A stretch of DNA of 64,000 nucleotides from Bryobacteraceae bacterium (lineage in GTDB: Bacteria; Acidobacteriota; Terriglobia; Bryobacterales; Bryobacteraceae). The translations under genes and the position numbers were made by a program. The DNA lies in contig BPGD01000001.1 of NCBI GenBank assembly GCA_026002855.1, forward strand, positions 2,426,001-2,490,000. The letters are read 5' to 3'. The notes beneath the pieces were generated by a model. That model did no database searches and was not told the DNA's origin. It was given only the letters and a program-made list of their open reading frames with translations. This document shows, in pieces, positions 26,919 to 34,064 of the stretch; positions within the stretch are counted from its first letter, which is position 1, and every line of letters begins with the position of its first letter.

Positions 26919-29552
26919 ATGCGTGCCATCCTGCGGAGCATTGCCAACCGGAAGCCGGCTGGACAGAAAAACGGCAAAGCTGTGGTCATCAACTCGCGCG
27001 CCGGGCTGCTCCAGGGCGATTCGCGCGACGTGCTGGCCGCGCTCCAGACCTCGCCTCAGGGCCTTTCCTCGGAAGAAGCCGCCGCCCGGCTGGAGCAGTA
27101 CGGGCCGAACACGGCGGTACGCCAGGAGACCACCCGGTGGTGGACCCACCTGCTGCGGGCTTTCAATAACGCTTTCATCCTCCTGCTGCTGGCGCTCGCC
27201 GCTGTCGCAGCTCTGACGCAGGACTACGAGGCGGCGGTGATCATCTCTGCCATGGTGCTGGTCAGCGCCGTGCTCCGCTTCACGCAGGAGTACCGTTCGA
27301 ACGTGGCAGCCGAGAAACTGCGCGAGCTCGTCGAGACCACCGCCACGGTGACCCGCGACGGCGTCCGGCGCGAGGTGCCGGTGGAAGAAATCGTCCCGGG
27401 CGACATCGTGCATCTGTCGGCGGGCGACATGATTCCTGCCGACCTGCGGCTCGTGACGGCCAAGGACCTGTTCGTCAGCCAGGCGGCCCTCACCGGCGAA
27501 TCGCTGCCGGTGGAGAAGTTCGCCAATGGAGAAACGCGCGAGGCCGGCAACCTGCTGGAGGACCCGCGGCTTTGTTTCATGGGATCGAACGTAATCAGCG
27601 GCACCGGCACCGGCGTCGCGGTGGCCACGGGCGCACAGACCTACTTCGGCGCGCTCGCCCGACAGGTGACCGGCCATCCGGTGGAGACGGAATTCGACCG
27701 CGGCATCAGCCGCATCAGCCGCCTGCTGATCCGCTTCACGCTGATCATGGTTCCCGTGGTCTTTTTCCTGAACGGGCTCACCAAGGGCGACTGGACGCAA
27801 TCCTTCTTCTTCGCGCTCTCCGTGGCCGTCGGCCTGACGCCGGAGATGCTGCCGATGATCGTCACGGCAAACCTGGCCCGCGGCGCCGTCAACATGTCGC
27901 GCCGGAAAGTGATCGTCAAACGCCTTCCTTCCATTCAGGACTTCGGCGCGATGACCGTGCTGTGCTCGGACAAGACGGGCACGCTGACGCTCGGCCGCGT
28001 CATCCTGGAACGGCACCTCGATGTCCTGGGGCGCGAGTCCGAAAAGGTCCTGCAACTGGCCTATCTCAACAGCTACTATCAAACCGGACTCAAGAGCCTG
28101 CTGGACGCCGCCGTTCTCCAGCACGCCGAGCTCGAAAAGGGCCTGCGCGTGGCCACCGATTACCGTCTGGTGGACGAAATCCCCTTCGATTTCTCCCGGC
28201 GGCGCATGTCGGTCTGCGTGGAGACGGAAAAGCGCGAAGAGCTGCTCATCACCAAGGGTGCCGTGGAAGAGGTGATGGCCGCCTGCCGGTGGATGGAGAT
28301 TGACCGAAAGCCGCAGCCGCTGGACGCAGAAGCGCGGCAGCGGGCCCTCGGGCTGGTGCGGGGGCTCGGCGAGGAGGGCTTCCGCGTGATTGCCGTCGCC
28401 TTCCGGCGGTTTCCGCTTGGCCGCCGGCATTACAGCCAGGCCGACGAGGCCGAAATGACGCTGGCAGGATTCATGGCGTTTCTGGACCCGCCCAAAGACT
28501 CCGCCGCCCCGGCACTCAAGGCCCTGCGGGACCACGGGGTCGAAGTCAAGGTGGTGACCGGCGACAACGAGCTCGTGGCAAGGCGTGTCTGCCATGAGGT
28601 GGGCCTTGCCGTCGACACGGTGCTCCATGGACACGAAATTGACGCGATGAGCGATGCCGAACTCGCCGTCGCGGTCAGGCATGCAACTCTGTTTGCCAAG
28701 GTCTCGCCGCTGGCTAAGGCGCGCATCGTGCGCGCGCTCCAGGCGTCCGGCGAGGTCGTCGGATTTCTCGGCGACGGCATCAATGACGCCCCGGCGCTGA
28801 AACAGGCCGACGTGGGAATTTCGGTGAATACGGCAGTCGATATTGCCCGGGAATCGGCCGATCTCATTCTGCTCGAAAAGAGCCTGCTCGTCCTTGAAGA
28901 AGGCATCGTGGAGGGCCGGCGGACGTTTGGAAACATCGTCAAATATATCCGGATGGGCACGAGTTCGAACTTCGGCAACATGTTCAGCGTGCTCGGGGCC
29001 AGCGCGTGGCTGCCATTCCTGCCCATGCTACCGCTTCAGCTCCTTGTCCAGAACCTGCTTTACGACCTGTCGCAGACCGGTATCCCCTTCGACGATGTGG
29101 ACGAGGATTACCTGAAGGCTCCGCGCCGCTGGGAAGCGGGTGCCATCGCCCGGTTCATGCTGTTCCTCGGACCGGTGTCTTCCCTTTTTGATTACGCCAC
29201 ATTCCTGCTGATGTGGTTTGTTTTTCATGCCAACTCGCCCGAAAAGCAGTCTCTTTTCCAGTCCGCATGGTTCGTGGAGGGCCTCCTTTCTCAGACACTC
29301 ATCGTCCATGTCATTCGCACGCGGAAGCTGCCTTTCGTGGAAAGCCGCGCCTCCTTCGTGCTGATGGTCACCACCCTGGCTGTCATGGTGGCGGGTCTCG
29401 TCATTCCCTTCACGCGCCTGGGCGCAAGCCTCAACATGCGGCCTCTGCCCGGAGCGTATTTCCCCTGGCTGCTGCTGATTCTGGCGGCCTACGGCGGCCT
29501 GGCTCAGCTCGTGAAGCACTGGTACGACCGGCGCTTCGGCTACTACCGCTGA
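26919..29552 (+). CDS. mgtA: Mg2+-importing P-type ATPase (MgtA/MgtB, type IIIB)
   Basis: Inner-membrane P-type ATPase of 877 residues, normal for MgtA. The ATG at 26919 follows AAAGGAGAAAGAGCCG. Visible in order: a cytoplasmic N-terminus with the cation-ATPase N domain (GLSSEEAAARLEQYGPNTAV), two helices, the actuator loop with LTGESLPVEK, the phosphorylation site Asp351 in LCSDKTGTLTLG, the hinge motif GDGINDAPALKQADVGISVN near residue 619, and C-terminal helices. The MgtA-type CLD-like feature ADLILLEKSLLVLEEG is present. It is expected to bring Mg2+ into the cytoplasm during limitation. A long leader suggests post-transcriptional control. The next gene starts 88 bases after the stop, with its own ribosome-binding site. 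Confidence 0.92.
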   Translation: MRAILRSIANRKPAGQKNGKAVVINSRAGLLQGDSRDVLAALQTSPQGLSSEEAAARLEQYGPNTAVRQETTRWWTHLLRAFNNAFILLLLALAAVAALTQDYEAAVIISAMVLVSAVLRFTQEYRSNVAAEKLRELVETTATVTRDGVRREVPVEEIVPGDIVHLSAGDMIPADLRLVTAKDLFVSQAALTGESLPVEKFANGETREAGNLLEDPRLCFMGSNVISGTGTGVAVATGAQTYFGALARQVTGHPVETEFDRGISRISRLLIRFTLIMVPVVFFLNGLTKGDWTQSFFFALSVAVGLTPEMLPMIVTANLARGAVNMSRRKVIVKRLPSIQDFGAMTVLCSDKTGTLTLGRVILERHLDVLGRESEKVLQLAYLNSYYQTGLKSLLDAAVLQHAELEKGLRVATDYRLVDEIPFDFSRRRMSVCVETEKREELLITKGAVEEVMAACRWMEIDRKPQPLDAEARQRALGLVRGLGEEGFRVIAVAFRRFPLGRRHYSQADEAEMTLAGFMAFLDPPKDSAAPALKALRDHGVEVKVVTGDNELVARRVCHEVGLAVDTVLHGHEIDAMSDAELAVAVRHATLFAKVSPLAKARIVRALQASGEVVGFLGDGINDAPALKQADVGISVNTAVDIARESADLILLEKSLLVLEEGIVEGRRTFGNIVKYIRMGTSSNFGNMFSVLGASAWLPFLPMLPLQLLVQNLLYDLSQTGIPFDDVDEDYLKAPRRWEAGAIARFMLFLGPVSSLFDYATFLLMWFVFHANSPEKQSLFQSAWFVEGLLSQTLIVHVIRTRKLPFVESRASFVLMVTTLAVMVAGLVIPFTRLGASLNMRPLPGAYFPWLLLILAAYGGLAQLVKHWYDRRFGYYR

Positions 29553-29640
29553 GCCGTTGGCGGGCCGCTCCGCCGGCGGCGCCCGCGCCTGCACCGCAGC
29601 GCGCTCGTGCACTATCCGTTCAGAGGAGAACCAGAGCGAC

Positions 29641-30377
29641 ATGTCTGAAAGGAACGCCTTCCGCTTCAGCCGGCTGCCCTTCGCGCTGCGGCTGGCGCTG
29701 AGCTGCTTTCTTGCGACTCCCGGGATCGGCTACCTCGTCGAGGGCGTCAACCTGTACCTGACCTACCACCTGACCGACGGAGAACCGGGGCTCTCCGTCG
29801 CCGATCTGCGCCGCGCATTCTACGGCCAGCGGGACAATACCCGGCTGGCCGGCAAAATCGATGGCGGCAGCATGGTCCAGTTCCTGCCGCGCCCGGGCGA
29901 CCGGGCGACCGGGAAAAGATCCTCTCCCGGATTCAGGACGGCGCCAGCGAGGAGGGCTACCGTGCCACGGTGACACCCATCCTCCAGGTCAATTGCATCC
30001 GCTGCCACCATCCCGGCGGATTGCAGCGGTTCACCCCGCTCACGTCTTACGTCGAGGTAATGGCGGTCACGCAGATCGAACGCGGCGAGCCCCCGCAGTT
30101 GTGGGCGCGGGTGGCCCACACCCACATCCAGTCGATTGCCCTGATCTTTCTGGCGCTGACGGGCATCTTCTCCCTGACGCAGGTCCCGCGGGCGCTACAA
30201 ACAGCCCTGATTGTGCTCCCGTTCCTTGCGCTGGTGGCCGACTTCGGGTTCCGCTATCTCATCAGGTTCGTGCCCGCGCTGGTCTATGGGATGGCCGCTT
30301 CCGGCGCGCTGATGGGCCTGCTGTTCGCCGTGCTCATTCTCGTGCCGCTGTACGAGATGTGGCTGCGGCGCGATTGA
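29641..30377 (+). pseudogene. Membrane-anchored heme-c protein gene interrupted by an 8-bp tandem duplication
   Basis: Two frames form one gene. The first starts at ATG 29641 (GAGGAGAA about 14 bases upstream) and encodes an N-terminal membrane helix (LALSCFLATPGIGYLVEGVN) and about 90 residues. The second continues at once after the repeat CGGGCGAC x2 (29894-29909) and encodes a CxxCH heme-binding site (NCIRCHHPGG) and three membrane helices, ending at 30377. Removing one 8-base copy restores a single frame of about 243 residues (LPRPGDREKILSRIQDGASE across the join). The restored layout, one helix, a periplasmic heme-c segment and three helices, resembles membrane cytochromes seen beside denitrification genes; a nitric oxide reductase lies 1.3 kb away. 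The duplication may be a true mutation, a reversible slippage site or a sequencing error. Confidence 0.7.
29894..29909 (+). repeat. 8-bp tandem duplication (CGGGCGAC)x2 causing a frameshift
   Basis: Two exact adjacent copies, 29894-29901 and 29902-29909. One copy gives a continuous reading frame through the heme-c protein gene; two copies shift it by +2 and lead to a stop at about 29973. Confidence 0.85.
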
Positions 30378-30383
30378 GCGATC

Positions 30384-30581
30384 TCATCCTCTGTCCGCCC
30401 GGCGGCCTGTATCCTCCGGGCCGGACTCGTTGTCGCGCAGGCGGCCGCGCTCGCGAAGCGCCTTGCGAAGCAGGAACTCGATCTGCGCATTCAGGGAGCG
30501 CAGGTCGTCGTCGGCCCATTTTTTCAGCGCCTCGAGCACTTCCGCATCGATCCGCAAGAGAAACGACCTGCGCTCGGCCAT
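30384..30581 (-). CDS. Ribbon-helix-helix (Arc-type) DNA-binding protein
   Basis: Small protein of 65 residues with the Arc/MetJ fold pattern: an N-terminal strand RRSFLLRID that would pair in a dimer and insert into the major groove, helix 1 (AEVLEALKKWADDDL) and helix 2 (SLNAQIEFLLRKALRER), then a polar tail. It lies 15 bases downstream of the SPFH gene on the same strand. SPFH genes followed by a small Arc-type gene are a recurrent pair in bacteria. It probably represses its own operon; a palindrome over the SPFH promoter -10 box is the obvious candidate operator. Confidence 0.8.
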   Translation of the reverse strand: MAERRSFLLRIDAEVLEALKKWADDDLRSLNAQIEFLLRKALRERGRLRDNESGPEDTGRRADRG

Positions 30582-30596
30582 GTCCCGTCAGCCAGA

Positions 30597-31478
30597 CTAC
30601 TGATAGATGGTGCCCGTGTTGAGCACCGGCTGGGCGGCTGCTTCCCCGCACAGCACGACCAGCAGGTTCTGCACCATCGCCGCGCGCTGCTCGCCATCCA
30701 GCTGCACGACGCCGCGGCGGGCCAGCATCTCCAGCGCCATCTCCACCATGCCCACCGCGCCCTCGACAATCTTCTGCCGGGCCGCAATCACCGCCGCCGC
30801 CTGCTGCCGCCGGAGCATCGCCGCGGCAATCTCGGGAGCGTAGGCCAGGTAGCTGATGCGCGCTTCAAGGACTTCCACCCCGGCCACGGCCAGCCGCTCC
30901 TGGATCTCGTCCTTCAGGCGCGCCGCCACCTCCACCGTGCTGCCGCGCAGGGAGACCTCGTGCTCCTCATGCGCGTCGTACGGATATGCGGTGGCCAGGT
31001 TGCGCACCGCCGCTTCGCTCTGCACGTGCACGTAGTTCTCGTAACTGTCCACCTGGAAGATCGCTTCGGCCGTGTCCACTACCTTCCAGACGACAACCGC
31101 CGCGATCTCGATCGGATTGCCGTCCCGGTCATTCACCTTCATCTTCGACGTCTCAAAATTGCGCACCCGCAGCGAGACCGGCTTCTTCGCGTAAAACGGA
31201 TTCGCAAATCGCAGCCCGGGTTCGCGCACCGTACCGACGTATTTTCCGAACAACGTCAGCACGACACCCTGATTCGGCTGCACCGTGAAAAATCCCGCCC
31301 AGGCGAACACATCCAGGATCAGCACAACCACCCAGAACCCGAGCATCCAGCCCCGCACCACCGCCTCGGCGTGCCTCGCCGTCCAGACCAGTCCAGCGAT
31401 GGCGCCGATCAGGACGACCACGGAAACCAGCAGCACCGGAATTCCATTCCAGGCCTCAATCACTCGCTCCTTCAGCAT
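30597..31478 (-). CDS. SPFH/Band-7 membrane protein
   Basis: Membrane scaffold protein of 293 residues. I chose the ATG at 31478, with GAGGA eight bases upstream; an ATG at 31502 would add MQEDEDIA but lacks a Shine-Dalgarno. Two membrane helices (about 13-37 and 47-67) are followed by the Band-7 domain (QPNQGVVLTLFGKYVGTVRE, FANPFYAKKPVSLRVRNFET, then IQERLAVAGVEVLEARI) and an Ala-rich coiled coil (AAMLRRQQAAAVIAARQKIV). Members organise membrane microdomains or control membrane proteases. It is co-transcribed with the RHH gene and divergent from nitric oxide reductase. Confidence 0.88.
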   Translation of the reverse strand: MLKERVIEAWNGIPVLLVSVVVLIGAIAGLVWTARHAEAVVRGWMLGFWVVVLILDVFAWAGFFTVQPNQGVVLTLFGKYVGTVREPGLRFANPFYAKKPVSLRVRNFETSKMKVNDRDGNPIEIAAVVVWKVVDTAEAIFQVDSYENYVHVQSEAAVRNLATAYPYDAHEEHEVSLRGSTVEVAARLKDEIQERLAVAGVEVLEARISYLAYAPEIAAAMLRRQQAAAVIAARQKIVEGAVGMVEMALEMLARRGVVQLDGEQRAAMVQNLLVVLCGEAAAQPVLNTGTIYQ

Positions 31479-31531
31479 GGCAATATCCTCGTCCTCCTGC
31501 ATTCAGCAGTTGTCCGCTGAGTGCTATTAGA

Positions 31532-31561
31532 GTGATATCACATCGATAGCGATTGTGTCAA
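31532..31561 (-). promoter_or_regulatory. Sigma-70 promoter of the SPFH-RHH operon, with palindromic operator over the -10 box
   Basis: On the minus strand, a perfect TTGACA (31561-31556) is followed after 18 bases by TATCAC (31537-31532). The -10 box lies inside the perfect palindrome GTGATATCAC (31532-31541), and a further ATCGAT palindrome occupies the spacer (31542-31547). Tandem short palindromes are the usual target of RHH repressors, so autoregulation by the downstream RHH protein is plausible. Confidence 0.6.
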
Positions 31562-31587
31562 GAAAAAACCGCCATGTCCGCCCCATG

Positions 31588-31599
31588 TGACTGGAGTCA
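31588..31599. promoter_or_regulatory. Palindrome TGACTGGAGTCA upstream of nitric oxide reductase
   Basis: A 5+2+5 inverted repeat 69 bases before the norB-like start, in the divergent control region. It does not match the FNR/NNR (TTGAT-N4-ATCAA) or NsrR consensus closely; it may bind another regulator. Confidence 0.3.
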
Positions 31600-31667
31600 T
31601 GGAGCGCTCGGGCCCGAAGCGCGAAGCTGAACGTGCCGGGCCCTCGCCCGGAAGGAAAGGAGCAACC

Positions 31668-33884
31668 ATGAGAAAGCTGTGGCTGGCGTTCGGGGCGGTG
31701 ACCGTGGTCTCGTTTGCGATTCTGGGCTGGATCGGCACGCGGATCTATCAGGAGAAGCCGCCGATCCCTGCTGCGGTCGTCACACCGGACGGGACCGTGG
31801 TGATCCGCGGCGAAGACATCAGGGCGGGGCAGAACATCTGGCAGAGCATGGGCGGCATGGAGGTTGGATCCGTGTGGGGGCACGGCAGCTATGTGGCGCC
31901 GGACTGGACGGCGGACTCGCTGCGTCGCGAGCTCGAATTCGTCCTGGACCGCTGGTCCCGCGGCGGCCACGGCAGGCCATTCGCCGAACTGGATGCGGAA
32001 CAGAAGGGCGCTCTCCAGGCGCGGCTTCAGCAGATGTTCCGAACGAACACGTACGATCCGGCCAGCGGCCGGATCGTGATCGACCCCGTGCGCGCCGAGG
32101 CGTTCGCGGCCAACGTGGCTCATTACACGAAGCTGTTTGCCGAAGGAGAACCGGCCTATGCGATCCCGAAGGGCGCGGTGCCGGATCCGGAGCGCGCCCG
32201 GAAGCTGGCGGCGTTTTTCTGGTGGACGGCCTGGTCGGCATCGACCAACCGGCCGGGCGACACGATCTCTTACACGCACAACTGGCCGCATGAGCCGCTG
32301 GTGGGCAACGGGCCGACAGGCGAGAGCGTGATCTGGACGGGCGTCAGCATTCTCATGCTGCTCGGCGGCATCTGCGCGATGATCTGGTGGTACGCGTCCC
32401 AGCCAAAGGAAACGCCCATCGAGCGGCCGGAGGCGGATCCGCTGAGGAAAATCGTGCTCACGCCGTCGCAGCGGGCGACGCTGAAGTACTTCTGGGTGGT
32501 GGCGCTCCTGATTCTGGCGCAGATCGTGCTGGGCGTGGTGACGGCGCACTACGGCGTGGAAGGCAACGCTTTCTACGGAATTCCGCTGGCCAAATGGCTG
32601 CCTTACAGCGTGACGAGGACGTGGCACATCCAGCTCGGCATCTTCTGGATTGCGACCTCATGGCTGGCGGCGGGGCTGTTCATTGGGCCGTTGATCTCGG
32701 GACACGAGCCGAAGCGCCAGGCGCTGGGCGTGAACGTGCTGTTCCTGGCGCTGCTGGTGATCGTCGTCGGGTCGCTGGCGGGCGAGTGGCTGAGCATCCA
32801 TAACCGGCTGACGGACCGGCAGGCGTTTCTGTGGGGCCACCAGGGCTATGAGTATGTGGACCTCGGACGGATGTGGCAGCTCCTGCTGCTGGCGGGCCTG
32901 TTTCTTTGGCTGTTTCTGGTGCTGCGGGCGGTGAAGCCGGCCTTCCGTACGGCGGGCGAGACCCGGCCGCTGCTTACCATCTTTCTGATGAGCGCCGGAG
33001 CGATCGGCCTGTTCTACGGGGCAGGCATCATGTGGGGGCAGCACTCGCACCTGTCGATGGTCGAGTACTGGCGCTGGTGGGTGGTGCATCTGTGGGTGGA
33101 GGGCTTCTTTGAAGTCTTCGCCACGGCGGTCATCGCCTTCTTCTTCGCGCGGCTTGGACTCGTGCGGCCGAAGCTGGCGGCCGAGGCGGCGCTGCTGTCG
33201 GCCACCATCTATCTGGCCGGAGGCATCATTGGCACCTGCCACCATCTCTACTTCACCGGCACTCCGACGGTGGCGCTGGCCTGGGGTTCGGTGTTCAGCG
33301 CACTGGAAGTGGTGCCGCTGACGATGGTGGCTTTCGGCGCGCTGGACGACCTGCGGCGCGGGCGGGCCACCGAGTGGGCGCAGCGCTACCGCTGGCCCAT
33401 TCGTTATTTCGTGGCCGTGGCCTTCTGGAACATGCTCGGCGCCGGGCTGTTTGGCTTCATGATCAACCCTCCGATCGCGCTCTACTACATGCAGGGGCTG
33501 AACACGACCCCCGTCCACGGCCACGCCGCGCTGTTTGGCGTCTATGGCATGCTCGGCATCGGCCTGACGCTCGTCTGCCTGCGCGCCATGGACCGCCAGG
33601 AGGAATGGAACGACCGCCTGATGAAGTTCGCCTTCTGGGCCTTGAACGGCGGCCTGTTCGCGATGACGGTGTTCAGTCTGCTCCCCGTGGGACTCATGCA
33701 GACGTGGGCCAGCGTCAGCCAGAGCTACTGGTACGCGCGCAGCATGGAGTTCCTCCAGACGCCGCTGATGCAGGCGCTGCGCTGGATGCGCGCCCCGGGC
33801 GACACGCTGTTTGCGCTGGGTGCGCTGGCGCTCGTGTGGTTCATGTTGAAGGTCCGCCCGGCGGGCGCGGAGAACCAGAGCTGA
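31668..33884 (+). CDS. norB: Quinol-type nitric oxide reductase (qNor), single subunit
   Basis: Reduces NO to N2O at the cytoplasmic membrane with electrons from the quinol pool. It has 738 residues, the length of single-chain qNor (fused NorC-like and NorB parts). The ATG at 31668 follows GGAAAGGAGCAACC. A first helix (LWLAFGAVTVVSFAILGWIG) is followed by a periplasmic domain of about 190 residues without CxxCH, as in qNor, then about 13 helices of the heme-copper oxidase fold. His ligands are seen in the segments LTDRQAFLWGHQGYEYVDLG, MWGQHSHLSMVEYW and TTPVHGHAALFG, and the Glu residues needed for the non-heme iron are in HLWVEGFFEVF (near residue 474). It may serve denitrification or NO detoxification; no other denitrification enzyme is in the window. 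Confidence 0.93.
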   Translation: MRKLWLAFGAVTVVSFAILGWIGTRIYQEKPPIPAAVVTPDGTVVIRGEDIRAGQNIWQSMGGMEVGSVWGHGSYVAPDWTADSLRRELEFVLDRWSRGGHGRPFAELDAEQKGALQARLQQMFRTNTYDPASGRIVIDPVRAEAFAANVAHYTKLFAEGEPAYAIPKGAVPDPERARKLAAFFWWTAWSASTNRPGDTISYTHNWPHEPLVGNGPTGESVIWTGVSILMLLGGICAMIWWYASQPKETPIERPEADPLRKIVLTPSQRATLKYFWVVALLILAQIVLGVVTAHYGVEGNAFYGIPLAKWLPYSVTRTWHIQLGIFWIATSWLAAGLFIGPLISGHEPKRQALGVNVLFLALLVIVVGSLAGEWLSIHNRLTDRQAFLWGHQGYEYVDLGRMWQLLLLAGLFLWLFLVLRAVKPAFRTAGETRPLLTIFLMSAGAIGLFYGAGIMWGQHSHLSMVEYWRWWVVHLWVEGFFEVFATAVIAFFFARLGLVRPKLAAEAALLSATIYLAGGIIGTCHHLYFTGTPTVALAWGSVFSALEVVPLTMVAFGALDDLRRGRATEWAQRYRWPIRYFVAVAFWNMLGAGLFGFMINPPIALYYMQGLNTTPVHGHAALFGVYGMLGIGLTLVCLRAMDRQEEWNDRLMKFAFWALNGGLFAMTVFSLLPVGLMQTWASVSQSYWYARSMEFLQTPLMQALRWMRAPGDTLFALGALALVWFMLKVRPAGAENQS

Positions 33885-33911
33885 CGGCGCTCCTTCCGGG
33901 CCGCGGCCGGA

Positions 33912-34024
33912 GCTCGCCCGCAGGGCGAGCCGATGAAGCGGACACTGTCGCGCTGTGCGAGTTCCACCTGCGCCCTGTCCGCCTCTTCCCGCGGCCTGCG
34001 GCCGCCTCACTCGCGGCTCTGAAG
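33912..34024. repeat. Dispersed repeat, copy A (hairpin plus GC-rich core)
   Basis: A hairpin GCTCGCCC-GCA-GGGCGAGC (33912-33930) is followed 60 bases later by the core at 33990-34024, which starts CGCGGCCTGCGGCCGC (itself a 6-bp stem-loop). The same layout and a 35-base core with 30 identical positions occur at 51610-51711. It lies between the convergent ends of norB and the AddB-like gene, so it may also terminate transcription. Confidence 0.45.
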
Positions 34025-34064
34025 TCAGAAACGGGCGCCGCCGGCCAGGCCGTCGAAGCCGATC

